A stretch of 64,000 bases of DNA from Streptomyces guryensis (GTDB taxonomy: Bacteria > Actinomycetota > Actinomycetes > Streptomycetales > Streptomycetaceae). Below are positions 7,949 to 16,567 of the stretch, piece after piece. Below the pieces are notes generated by a model. That model had not been told where the DNA came from. It ran no database searches and was given only the letters and a program-made list of their open reading frames with translations. Position numbers and translations under genes: made by a program. Location: positions 62,001 through 126,000 of the forward strand of contig NZ_JAJSBI010000005.1 of the NCBI RefSeq assembly GCF_021261325.1, in the 5' to 3' direction. Within the stretch, counting starts at the first letter, position 1; each line of letters opens with the position of its first letter.

Positions 7949-9238
7949 TCACTTCCCCGCCGCCTGCTGCCGCAGGTCCCGCTGCAGGTCCTTGAGCGCG
8001 CCGGCGCTGCTCTTGGCCCCGGTCAGCGCGGCGAACACCTCCCGCTGGACGGCCGCGGTGACATCGCCGTAGCCGAAGACCCGGGGCCGCGGCACCGCGT
8101 GCAGGATCGACTGCTTGAGCACCGGCAGGTACGGATACTTCTTCACCAGGTGCGGATCCTGGTACAGGGCCTGGTACGTGGGCGCGGCCGGTGCGTAGGC
8201 CAGTGAGAACCGCTGGGTCTCCTGGCTGGTGAAGAACCGGATGAAGTCCAGCGCGGTGGCCTTGTTCCGCGCGGAGGCGGACAGGGCCAGGTTGTGGCCG
8301 CCGAGGCTGGAGGCGCCCGGCCCGTTCAGGCCGGGCAGCGGGGCGACGGCGAACTTTCCGGCGACCTTGCTGGAGCCGTCCTTCCTGTTCGCCAGCGGAT
8401 ACATGTACGGCCACTGCCGTTCGAAGACGAGCCTGCCGGACTGGAAGGCGCGGCGGGCGTCCTCCTCCTGGTAGGTGGCGGCCTCCTTGGGGATGGTGCC
8501 GTCCCGGAAGGAGCGGACCAGGAACTCCAGGCCCTTCCTGGCCTGCGGGGTGTCGAGGTGCGGGCGCCCCCGGGCGTCGGTGACGACACCGCCCGCGGAG
8601 TTCACGGCCTCGGCGAAGTTCACCGTCAGGCCCTCGTACTTCTGGAACTGGCCCGCGTAACAGGACACGCCCTTGGCCGCGGGCAGCTTGCGTACCTCGG
8701 CGCAGTCGGCTTTCAACTCGGCCCAGGTGACCGGCGGTCGGTGGATTCCGGCCTGCTTCAGCAGATCGGTGCGGTAGTACAGCATGCCGCCGTCGGAGCT
8801 GGCCGGGACGGAGTACAGGCCACCGCGGTACATGCCGGTCGCGACGATCGGCTTCAGCATCTTCCCCAGCGGGAAGTGTTTCTCGGACAGCCGGTCCACC
8901 CAGCGGTGCGCCGCGAACTCCGAGGTCCATACGACGTCCAGGGACAGAACGGTGAAGGCGTCCGACCTCGTCGCCGCGTTCTGGATCATCTGCTGCCGCT
9001 GTGCGTCGGGATCGGTGGGCAGCTGCACGAAGGTCACCTTCTCCCTCGGGTGCAGCTTGTTCCAGCGGTCGAGCACCGCCCGCACGGTGCCGGTGTTGTC
9101 GGCACCGGCGACGTAGGTGATGGGGCCGCGCGCGGAGGTCGACACCGAGCCGCCGCCGGTACCGCACGCGGCGACGGCGGCCAGCCCCGCGCACAGCGCA
9201 CCGGAGCGCCGCAGCGCTCTGGTCTTCCTGTTCTTCAA
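7949..9238 (-). CDS. Sugar-binding lipoprotein of an ABC importer
   Basis: The 429-residue extracellular solute-binding protein (family 1) has a positively charged N-terminus, a hydrophobic stretch and a lipobox LAAVAAC with Cys25 as the lipidation site. The body shows motifs typical of maltose/oligosaccharide-binding proteins (SSDGGMLYYRTDLLKQAG). It starts at TTG 9238, preceded by GGGAG five bases upstream. As first gene of the operon it follows a promoter region rich in palindromes shared with the divergent LacI gene. The substrate is inferred to be an alpha-glucoside because of the linked GH13 enzyme. Confidence 0.92.
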   Translation of the reverse strand: MKNRKTRALRRSGALCAGLAAVAACGTGGGSVSTSARGPITYVAGADNTGTVRAVLDRWNKLHPREKVTFVQLPTDPDAQRQQMIQNAATRSDAFTVLSLDVVWTSEFAAHRWVDRLSEKHFPLGKMLKPIVATGMYRGGLYSVPASSDGGMLYYRTDLLKQAGIHRPPVTWAELKADCAEVRKLPAAKGVSCYAGQFQKYEGLTVNFAEAVNSAGGVVTDARGRPHLDTPQARKGLEFLVRSFRDGTIPKEAATYQEEDARRAFQSGRLVFERQWPYMYPLANRKDGSSKVAGKFAVAPLPGLNGPGASSLGGHNLALSASARNKATALDFIRFFTSQETQRFSLAYAPAAPTYQALYQDPHLVKKYPYLPVLKQSILHAVPRPRVFGYGDVTAAVQREVFAALTGAKSSAGALKDLQRDLRQQAAGK

Positions 9239-9332
9239 AGTTACTCCCGGATAGCGATTGCAGCATGGAATGCGCAGGTCACACCGTATGTATGGTGGAT
9301 CATCTCCAGTTTCTAGTGGTCAGCGTGACAAC

Positions 9333-9406
9333 GCTTGCAAGCTAGGAGGAGGCTGGGGGGTGCGTCAATGCGTTACGCGTAAGTAATGCCGTGACAGCGC
9401 TGTCAC
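9333..9406. promoter_or_regulatory. Palindrome cluster between sugar operon and lacI-type gene
   Basis: Three perfect palindromes occupy this divergent region: GCTTGCAAGC at 9333-9342, TTACGCGTAA at 9373-9382, and GTGACAGCGCTGTCAC at 9391-9406. LacI-family regulators usually bind palindromes with a central CG or GC step, so all three are candidate operators. The first lies near the likely promoter of the sugar-binding gene; the last is upstream of the regulator itself. Confidence 0.6.
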
Positions 9407-9448
9407 ATCGGAAGGCGTGCCAGTGCACGCCTGTGCTAACGTCCGCCC

Positions 9449-10501
9449 ATGCCAGCAGCTCAACGGCACCCCACGATGTCCGACGTCGCCGAACGGGCCG
9501 GGGTCTCCACGTCCACCGTCTCCCGCACACTGCGCGGCCTGTCGAGCGTCTCGCCGGACGTCCGCGCCCGCGTCGAACAGGCCGCCCGCGAACTGAACTT
9601 CGCGGTCTCCCGGCAGGCCTCCGGCCTGGTGACCGGCAGGACCGGTGTGGTGGCGGTGCTCGTCCCCACCCTCAAGTCGTGGTTCATGGGCTCGGCCCTG
9701 TCCAGCCTGGGCCCGCTGCTGCGCGCGGCGGACATGGAGCTGGCCGTCTACGTGATACCCGACCTGGCCGAACGCGCCTCGTTCTTCGAGCAGTTGCCGG
9801 CCCGACGCAACGCCGACGCGCTGCTGGTCCACTGCTTCGACCTCACCGACGAGGAGGGCGCCCGGCTCGACGACCTCGGGATGCCCGTCATCTACGTCAG
9901 CCAGCACGCCGAGGGACGCCCGAGCGTGTACGTCGACGACGCGGCCGGCGCCCTGAGTGGCACCCGGCACCTGCTGAACCTCGGGCACCGCCGCATCGCC
10001 TTCATGCAGAGCCCGGGCGCCACCGGCTTCTCCTTCAGCTCGCACGCGAGGCTGCACGGCTACCGGCAGGCGCTCGCCGAGGCGGGCGTTCGGGTGGACG
10101 ACTCGCTCGTGGTGGCCGCTCCGGCCGAGGACAAGCGCGCCGTCGCCGAGGCGCTGGGGCAGCTGCTGGGCCTGCGCGAGCCGCCCACCGCGGTCTTCGC
10201 CGAACAGGACGAGCTCGCCGCCACCCTCATCTGGACCCTGCGCAGGGCCAGGATCGAGGTGCCCGAGGCGATGTCCGTCCTCGGCTTCGACGACCAGCCG
10301 CTGGCCGAGTGGTTCGATCTGACCACGGTGGCCCAGTCGCCCTCCGAGATGGGCCGGATGGCGGGCGAGCTGGTCCTGCGGTTGATCAACGACCCCGAGG
10401 CGGACCACGAGCGGCACATCGTCCTGCCGACCCGCCTGATCCCCCGGGGGACCACCGCTCGGCCCTCCGGGTTCGCGACGGAGGACGAGATCCCCTCCTG
10501 A
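9449..10501 (+). CDS. LacI family transcriptional regulator
   Basis: The 350-residue repressor has an N-terminal LacI helix-turn-helix (TMSDVAERAGVSTSTVSRTL, residues 9-28), a hinge region, and a periplasmic-binding-protein-like effector domain ending with LGFDDQPLAEWFDLTTV and TRLIPRGTT. It is divergent from the sugar operon and most probably represses it until an alpha-glucoside inducer binds. TAACGT at 9437-9442 lies six bases before ATG 9449 and no ribosome binding site is visible, the arrangement of a leaderless actinobacterial mRNA. Confidence 0.92.
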   Translation: MPAAQRHPTMSDVAERAGVSTSTVSRTLRGLSSVSPDVRARVEQAARELNFAVSRQASGLVTGRTGVVAVLVPTLKSWFMGSALSSLGPLLRAADMELAVYVIPDLAERASFFEQLPARRNADALLVHCFDLTDEEGARLDDLGMPVIYVSQHAEGRPSVYVDDAAGALSGTRHLLNLGHRRIAFMQSPGATGFSFSSHARLHGYRQALAEAGVRVDDSLVVAAPAEDKRAVAEALGQLLGLREPPTAVFAEQDELAATLIWTLRRARIEVPEAMSVLGFDDQPLAEWFDLTTVAQSPSEMGRMAGELVLRLINDPEADHERHIVLPTRLIPRGTTARPSGFATEDEIPS

Positions 10502-10529
10502 CGGCTTCCGCAAGCCCCGGGGGAAGTTC

Positions 10530-10551
10530 TTGACTACACGATCGTGTAGTC
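10530..10551. promoter_or_regulatory. 20-bp perfect palindrome upstream of P450-reductase gene
   Basis: GACTACACGATCGTGTAGTC at 10532-10551 is a perfect palindrome of the type bound by TetR-family repressors. It overlaps a TTGACT hexamer (10530-10535) that could be the -35 element of the P450-reductase promoter, so bound protein would block initiation. A 13-of-16 match to its core lies at 4419-4434, upstream of the LuxR gene. Confidence 0.7.
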
Positions 10552-10629
10552 CCGTGGCGCGGGCGGCCGGATCCGCTCGACCAACCTTGATCGCAGTACT
10601 CCCGTACCGCGAAAGGCAGTTGTCGCGCC

Positions 10630-13600
10630 ATGCCCCCCACCGCCCTGCACCCCCACACCGCGGACGCCCTCCCCGCGGTCCCCCTCGTCGACATCACCGC
10701 CACCGGCCCCGGCCGCGCACCGATCCAGCAGGTCATGGACCTCATGCGCGAGCACGGCCCGGTCCTCGTACGGCGGCTGCACGGGCGGGACGCACTGTTC
10801 GTCGGCGACCTGGACCTGGTGGCCGACCTCGCCGACGAGACGCGGTTCGCCAAGCATGTCGGGCCCGCGCTGGAGAACGTCCGTGAGTTCACCGCCGACG
10901 GGCTGTTCACCGCGTACAACGACGAGCCCAACTGGGCCAAGGCGCACGACATCCTGATGCCCGCCTTCGCGCTCGGCTCGATGCGCACCTACCACCCCGT
11001 GATGCTGAAGGTCGCCCAGCGGCTCATCGCGTCCTGGGACCGGGCCGCCCGTGAGGGACAGCCCGTCGACGTGCCCGACGACATGACCCGGATGACCCTC
11101 GACACCATCGGACTCGCCGGCTTCGACTACGACTTCGGGTCCTTCGGGCGGGACGAGCCCCACCCCTTCGTCGAGTCCATGGTCCGCTGCCTGGAGTGGA
11201 GCATGACCCGGCTCGCCCGCACCCCCGGCCGCGACTACTCGGCCGCCGACGCCGCCTTCCGCGACGACTCCGCCTACCTCACGCAGGTCGTCGACGACGT
11301 CATCGCCTCCCGCACCGGCACCGACCAGACCGGCGCCGGGGACCTGCTCGGCCTCATGCTCAGCGCGCGGCACCCGGCCGACGGCACCACCCTCGACACC
11401 GCCAACATCCGCAACCAGGTCATCACCTTCCTGATCGCAGGCCACGAGACGACCTCCGGCGCGATGTCCTTCGCCCTCTACTACCTCGCCAAGCACCCCA
11501 CCGCGCTCCAGCTCGTCCAGCGTGAGGCTGACGCCCTCTGGGGCGACCAGGCAGACCCCGAGCCGACGTACGACGAGGTCGGCAGGCTGACGTACACCCG
11601 CCAGGTCCTCAACGAGGCCCTGCGGCTGTGGCCCACGGCCGCCGCCTTCAGCCGGCACGCGCTCCAGGACACCGTGCTCGGGGGCCGGATCCCGCTGCGC
11701 GCCGGGCAGGCCGTCACCGTGCTCGCCCCGATGCTGCACCGCCAGCCCGTCTGGGGCGACAACCCCGAGCTGTTCGACCCCTCCCGGTTCACCGCCGAGG
11801 CGGAGGCGGCCCGGCCGGTGCACGCCTTCAAGCCCTTCGGCACCGGCGAACGCGCCTGTATCGGGCGGCAGTTCGCGCTGCACGAGGCGACCATGCTGCT
11901 GGCGATGCTGGTCCACCGCTACCGCCTGCACGACCACACCGGCTATGCGCTCCACGTCAAGGAGACCCTCACCCTCAAGCCCGAGGGCTTCACGCTGACC
12001 CTCACCCCGCGCACCACCGCCGACCGCGAACACGGTGTTCTTCCCGGGACCCGTCCGGCCGAGACCCCGCAGAGCCAAGGCCCGCGCACCCTTTCCACCC
12101 GCGTCCGCCCCGGCACCGGCGTCCTCTTCCTGCACGGGAGCAACTACGGCACCTGCCGAGAATTCGCCGCCGGGCTCGCCGACGAGGCCGCCGGGATCGG
12201 CTGCGAGACCGAGGTCGCGCCCCTCGACGCCTACCCCGACGGCCTGCCCACCGACCGGCCCGTCGTCATCACCGCCGCCTCCTACAACGGCCGCCCCACC
12301 GACGACGCCACCGCCTTCGTCGCCTGGCTCGAGGACACCCACGACCTGACGGACGTCACCTACGCCGTCCTCGGCGTCGGCGACCGCAACTGGGCCGCCA
12401 CCTACCAGCACGTCCCGACCCGCATCGACGACCGCCTCGCCGAACTCGGCGCCACCCGTCTCGTCGACCGCGGCGCCGCCGACGCCTCGGGCGATCTGAC
12501 CGGCGCCGCGCGGGACTTCACGGCCCGCCTGCGCACTGCGGTCCTGGAGCGGTACGGCGACCCGGACGCCACCGCGGCGGCCGACGACGAGCCCACCACG
12601 GCGTACGAGGTCCGCACCCTCACCGGCGGCCCCCTGGACACCCTCGCCGAACGGCACGGCCTCCTCCCGATGACCGTCACCGAGGCGTACGACCTCACCG
12701 CCCCCGGCCACCCGCGCCGCAAGCGCTTCGTCCGCGTCGCGCTCCCGGACGGCACCGCCTACCGCACCGCCGACCACCTCACCGTGCTGCCCGTCAACGC
12801 CCCGGACCTGGTCGACCGGGCCGCCGCCGCACTCGGCGTCGCCCCCGACACCGTGCTCGACATCCGCGCCACCCGCCCGCGCCGCGACGGGCTCGCGGTC
12901 GACCGGCCCTTGACGGTACGTCAACTGTTCACTTACCAAGTCGAGTTGCAGGAGCGGGCGACGCCCGCCCAGCTGGTCGCACTCGCCGCCGCAAACCCCT
13001 GCCCGCCCGAGCGTGCGGCCCTGGCCTCCCTCACCGGCGACGACCCGCGCACCCTCGTCGAGCTGATCGAGGACCACCCCGCCCTGCGCGGCGCCCTCGA
13101 CTGGCCGCAGCTCCTGGAGATCCTGACGCCACTGCGCCCGCGCCACTACTCCATCTCCTCCTCGCCCGCCGTCGACCCCGGCCGCGCGGACCTCATGGTC
13201 TCCCTGCTCGAAGCCCCCGCACGCTCCGGCAAGGGCGTGTACCGGGGGACCGGGTCAGGTCACCTCGCCGCAGTCGAACCCGGCGAGACCATCCTCGCCC
13301 GGGTCCAGCCGTGCCGGGAGGCCTTCCGGCTGGACCACTCCGCTCCGGTGATCATGGTCGCGGCGGGAACGGGCCTCGCCCCCTTCCGCGGGGCAGTCGC
13401 CGACCGCATGGCCTCCCTCGCCGCCGGCGCCGAACTCGCCCCCGCCGTCTGCTACTTCGGCTGCGACGCACCCGAGGCGGACTTCCTGCACGCCGAGGAG
13501 CTGCGCGACGCGGATTCCGCTTCAGCCGTGTCGTTGCGCCCCGCCTTCAGTACCGAGGGGACGTTCGTGCAGCACCGCATCGCCGCCGAGGCCGACGAGG

Positions 13601-13797
13601 TGTGGGAGCTGCTCGGCGCCGGGGCCCGGGTGTACGTCTGCGGCGACGGTTCGAAAATGGCGCCGGGTGTGCGGGACGCGTTCCGTACGCTGTACCGGGA
13701 CCGCACGCCGGGCGCCCACCACGCGGCGGCCGAAAGGTGGCTCGACGCACTGATCGCGGACGGCCGTTACATCGAGGACGTGTACGCGGCCGGCTGA
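10630..13797 (+). CDS. Self-sufficient cytochrome P450-NADPH reductase (CYP102 type)
   Basis: This 1055-residue soluble fusion carries its own electron supply, like P450 BM3, and probably hydroxylates fatty acids or similar chains. The P450 domain has AGHETT (270-275) in the I helix, ExxR in the K helix (NEALRLW), and the heme loop FGTGERACIG with ligand Cys410. A linker leads to the FMN domain (GSNYGTC, 502-508), then the FAD domain (RHYSISSS near 838) and NADPH site (GTGLAPFRG near 912). The FMN P-loop has Tyr-Gly-Thr-Cys where BM3 has Met-Gly-Thr-Ala. ATG 10630 follows GAAAGG at about 15 bases. It stands alone behind a palindromic operator. Confidence 0.93.
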   Translation: MPPTALHPHTADALPAVPLVDITATGPGRAPIQQVMDLMREHGPVLVRRLHGRDALFVGDLDLVADLADETRFAKHVGPALENVREFTADGLFTAYNDEPNWAKAHDILMPAFALGSMRTYHPVMLKVAQRLIASWDRAAREGQPVDVPDDMTRMTLDTIGLAGFDYDFGSFGRDEPHPFVESMVRCLEWSMTRLARTPGRDYSAADAAFRDDSAYLTQVVDDVIASRTGTDQTGAGDLLGLMLSARHPADGTTLDTANIRNQVITFLIAGHETTSGAMSFALYYLAKHPTALQLVQREADALWGDQADPEPTYDEVGRLTYTRQVLNEALRLWPTAAAFSRHALQDTVLGGRIPLRAGQAVTVLAPMLHRQPVWGDNPELFDPSRFTAEAEAARPVHAFKPFGTGERACIGRQFALHEATMLLAMLVHRYRLHDHTGYALHVKETLTLKPEGFTLTLTPRTTADREHGVLPGTRPAETPQSQGPRTLSTRVRPGTGVLFLHGSNYGTCREFAAGLADEAAGIGCETEVAPLDAYPDGLPTDRPVVITAASYNGRPTDDATAFVAWLEDTHDLTDVTYAVLGVGDRNWAATYQHVPTRIDDRLAELGATRLVDRGAADASGDLTGAARDFTARLRTAVLERYGDPDATAAADDEPTTAYEVRTLTGGPLDTLAERHGLLPMTVTEAYDLTAPGHPRRKRFVRVALPDGTAYRTADHLTVLPVNAPDLVDRAAAALGVAPDTVLDIRATRPRRDGLAVDRPLTVRQLFTYQVELQERATPAQLVALAAANPCPPERAALASLTGDDPRTLVELIEDHPALRGALDWPQLLEILTPLRPRHYSISSSPAVDPGRADLMVSLLEAPARSGKGVYRGTGSGHLAAVEPGETILARVQPCREAFRLDHSAPVIMVAAGTGLAPFRGAVADRMASLAAGAELAPAVCYFGCDAPEADFLHAEELRDADSASAVSLRPAFSTEGTFVQHRIAAEADEVWELLGAGARVYVCGDGSKMAPGVRDAFRTLYRDRTPGAHHAAAERWLDALIADGRYIEDVYAAG

Positions 13798-13820
13798 CCG
13801 AGGGGAGAGGTGGGCGCACG

Positions 13821-14786
13821 GTGGTGGACTCCTGGGAACGGGCCCGAAGCATCCTGGAGTACGCGGAGATCCCTCCCGACCGGCTGGCCCACCTGCGCCC
13901 CCTGACGGGTGGCACCTACAACACCGTCGAGGAACTCCGCCTCACCGACGGCAGCCGCTACGTAGTGAAGGTCGCGCCGGACGCCCCGGGACTGCGCTAC
14001 GAGAGCCGGCTCCTCGTCGCCGAGGCGGAGTTCTACCGCGGCGCCGAAACGGCCGGGGTGCCGGCGCCCCGGCTTGTCGCCCTGGACGACGAGAGCCCCG
14101 TACTCCTGATGACGGCTTGTTCCGGCGAACCGTGGGACGGATCCCTCACCGAGTCCGAACGAGCATGTCTGCGCACGGAGTTGGGCTGCCAGGTGGCCGC
14201 CCTGCATCGCGTCACCGGAACCGCCTTCGGCTACCCGTCCGGCGCCCTCGGCCCCCTCGCGCCCGACTGGCGGACCGCTTTCACGGGGATGCTCGACGCG
14301 ATTCTCGACGACGCCCGCCGCTTCGCTGCCCGGCTGCCCAGGCCCGTCGAGGAGATCGCCGGCACGCTCCGTGTCGCGTACGGCGCCCTCGACGGGGTGA
14401 CCGTTCCCGCTCTCGTCCACTTCGACCTGTGGGACGGCAACATCCTCGTGGAGCGCTCGGCGGAGTCCGTCCGCATCGGCGGGCTCATCGACGGGGAGCG
14501 CATGTTCTGGGGCGACCCGCTGGCCGAGTTCGTCTCCCTGGCGCTGCTGGGGGACATCAGGAAGGACGAGGCGTTCCTCACCGGGTACCGGGAGGGCGGC
14601 GGGCGGGCCGAATTCGACCGCCCGGCCCTCCTCCGTCTCGCCCTCTACCGCGCCTACCTCTACCTGATCATGCTGGTCGAGACGGTCCCGCGGGCGATGG
14701 GGGAGGGGGACATCCGGTGGCGAGAGGAGGCGGTCGCACCGGAACTCGTGGCCGCCCTGGACGAGATCGAGGAGGCCACCTCTTAG
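13821..14786 (+). CDS. Aminoglycoside phosphotransferase / fructosamine-kinase-like protein
   Basis: The 321-residue protein has the APH kinase fold: a glycine-rich start (PLTGGTYNTVEELRLTDGS), the ATP-lysine strand YVVKVAP, the catalytic loop HFDLWDGN with catalytic Asp, and the metal-binding IDGERMFWGDP segment. Such enzymes phosphorylate small hydroxylated molecules such as sugars, fructosamines or aminoglycosides. The natural substrate cannot be told. GTG 13821 is 11 bases after GGGGAGAGG; the next GTG codon is also possible. It sits only 23 bp after the P450-reductase gene and may be co-transcribed. Confidence 0.85.
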   Translation: MVDSWERARSILEYAEIPPDRLAHLRPLTGGTYNTVEELRLTDGSRYVVKVAPDAPGLRYESRLLVAEAEFYRGAETAGVPAPRLVALDDESPVLLMTACSGEPWDGSLTESERACLRTELGCQVAALHRVTGTAFGYPSGALGPLAPDWRTAFTGMLDAILDDARRFAARLPRPVEEIAGTLRVAYGALDGVTVPALVHFDLWDGNILVERSAESVRIGGLIDGERMFWGDPLAEFVSLALLGDIRKDEAFLTGYREGGGRAEFDRPALLRLALYRAYLYLIMLVETVPRAMGEGDIRWREEAVAPELVAALDEIEEATS

Positions 14787-14877
14787 CTCACATCGTGAAC
14801 TAAGGGTTGGAGGAATATCGCGCCAAGTCCGTCCGCAGAGGTATGTTGCAGGTCGGACAGGGCGCGAAAGGAACCAT

Positions 14878-16164
14878 ATGGCGGGGCGGAACGGGCGCAC
14901 GGTGCGCGACCTCAGGCGGGCCAACCGCACGGTCGTGCTGCAGCGGCTCTACTTCGACGGGCCCCTCAGCCGCTTCGAGCTCGGCCCGGTGACCGGGCTG
15001 AGCTCCGGCTCGGTCAGCAACGTCGTCGCGGACCTGGTCGCCGACGGCCTGGTCGAGGAGGCCGGCAGCGTCGACTCCGACGGCGGCCGCCCCCGCACCC
15101 TGCTGCGCGTGGCGCCCGCCAGCGGCCACATGATCGGTGTCGACGTGGGCGAGACCCGGGTGCGTGTCGAGCTGTTCGATCTCACCCTCACCGAACTCGC
15201 CCGCGCCGAGCGGCCCTTGGAACAGCAGCGCTACGACGTCGAGGTCATCGTCGGCCACATCCGCGACGGGATCGCCGAGGTGCTCGCCGGCGCCGGCATC
15301 GGCCCCGAACAGCTCCTCGGCGTCGGCATCGGCGTCCCCGGCATCGTCGAACACACCCCGGAGCGCGGCGCCGTGGTGCACGGCCAGACGATCGGCTGGG
15401 ACGCCGTGCCGCTGGAGGCGCTGCTCCGCTCGACCTCCCGACTCCCGGACGGAGTGCGGTACTTCATCGGTAACGGGGCCAAGACCCTCGGGCAGGCCGA
15501 GATGTGGTTCGGTGCGGGACGCGGCGCTCGCAATGCGATCGTCGTCCTCTTCGGCTCCGGTGTCGGCGCGTGTCTCGTGACGCCCGAGGTGGAGCACGGG
15601 CGGGCGGTCGAGTGGGGCCATCTGACCGTACGGGTCAGGGGGCGCCGCTGCCGGTGCGGTGCGCTCGGTTGCCTGGAGGCGTATGCGGGGGCGGAGTCCC
15701 TGCTGGAGCGGTGGCGGGAGGAGGGGGGACGGCCCCCGAAGGACGCCGACGAGGAGACCGCCCTCACGGCGATGCTTGCGTCGGCGTATCCCTCCGGGGG
15801 TGGGCCGGCCGATCCGGTGGCGCTCGCAGTGCTGGAGGAGACCGCCGAGTATCTGGGGGCCGGGCTGTCCGATCTGATCAACCTGTTCCAGCCCGAGCGG
15901 ATTCTCATCGGGGGATGGGCGGGGCTTCAGCTGGGGGCGCGGTTCCTGCCCGCCGTGCGGCGGTACGCGGCCTCCTATGCGCTGCGGCATCCGGCCGAGA
16001 AGGTGGCCATCGATCTTGGGCGGCTGGGGCCCGACGCTGTCACCGTCGGTGCGGCGATTCTGCCTCTGGCCGACTTCTTCGCCCGGGGCGGGCGGCGGCT
16101 GGAGCCGGTGCCCGAGGGGCCGGTGCCGGCTTGGCGGACGGCGATGGAGGAACGCGCTCCGTAA
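14878..16164 (+). CDS. ROK family transcriptional regulator
   Basis: The 428-residue NagC/XylR-type regulator has an N-terminal winged helix-turn-helix (LSRFELGPVTGLSSGSVSNV), an ASKHA sugar-kinase-like domain (IGVDVGETRVRVELFD), and the ROK zinc motif CRCGALGCLEAYAG near residues 260-273. ROK repressors sense sugars or sugar phosphates. ATG 14878 follows GAAAGGAA at a suitable distance. No sugar genes adjoin it directly, so its regulon is not evident. Confidence 0.88.
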   Translation: MAGRNGRTVRDLRRANRTVVLQRLYFDGPLSRFELGPVTGLSSGSVSNVVADLVADGLVEEAGSVDSDGGRPRTLLRVAPASGHMIGVDVGETRVRVELFDLTLTELARAERPLEQQRYDVEVIVGHIRDGIAEVLAGAGIGPEQLLGVGIGVPGIVEHTPERGAVVHGQTIGWDAVPLEALLRSTSRLPDGVRYFIGNGAKTLGQAEMWFGAGRGARNAIVVLFGSGVGACLVTPEVEHGRAVEWGHLTVRVRGRRCRCGALGCLEAYAGAESLLERWREEGGRPPKDADEETALTAMLASAYPSGGGPADPVALAVLEETAEYLGAGLSDLINLFQPERILIGGWAGLQLGARFLPAVRRYAASYALRHPAEKVAIDLGRLGPDAVTVGAAILPLADFFARGGRRLEPVPEGPVPAWRTAMEERAP

Positions 16165-16200
16165 GTGCCGGGATGGGCTGTCGAGCGACTGCTGCTGCGT

Positions 16201-16242
16201 TGTGGCTGGTCGCGCCGTTCCCCCCGTCCCTTCGGGGCGCTG
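16201..16242 (+). repeat. Dispersed Streptomyces intergenic repeat, copy 1
   Basis: The stretch contains GTGGCTGGTCGCGCCGTTCC followed by CCCTTCGGGGCGCTG. It matches, with few differences, the reverse complement of 35892-35932 in this window. From experience this is a very common intergenic repeat in Streptomyces chromosomes (its chance translation reads WLVAQFPAPLRG). CCCTTCGGGG can form a small stem, so it may also act as a weak terminator after the ROK gene. Confidence 0.7.
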
Positions 16243-16315
16243 AGGCACCCCCAGGTTTCGGCCACCACTGCCGGAGGTACTCGCGTCTCGCTCGACGACG
16301 TGAAGGGAGTGCGCC

Positions 16316-16549
16316 GTGGCCGACCGGCGTGACACAGGCCAGGGCGGTGAATCCGTGCCACGGGACCTGCCCGACCAGCAGGTGCACGAGGGCGAGGATC
16401 CGCTGGACATCCCCGTTCCGGACCTGGAGGCGCAGGAGCCGGACGGTGAGGTGCCCGACACCGACGAGGCCGGTACCGGCCGCCGGGACGGGCCCCGTTC
16501 GGCGACCGTCCACCCCGAGCACCCCGCTCCGGACGAGCCCACCGCCTGA
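16316..16549 (+). CDS. Small acidic hypothetical protein preceding formate dehydrogenase
   Basis: The 77-residue product is rich in Asp, Glu, Pro and Gly, with no hydrophobic stretch and no recognised domain, so it is probably disordered. GTG 16316 is well placed behind GAAGGGAG at 16299-16306. It ends 18 bp before the formate dehydrogenase catalytic gene and should be co-transcribed with it. A role in enzyme maturation or assembly is a guess from position only. Confidence 0.65.
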   Translation: MADRRDTGQGGESVPRDLPDQQVHEGEDPLDIPVPDLEAQEPDGEVPDTDEAGTGRRDGPRSATVHPEHPAPDEPTA

Positions 16550-16567
16550 CCGATACAGGGAGCCATC

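Noticed and set aside
10534..13146. Long open frame on the minus strand opposite the P450-reductase gene
   Set aside because: It is the antisense shadow of a strongly GC3-biased gene, rich in Gly, Val and Glu with no domain; the plus-strand protein has complete catalytic motifs.
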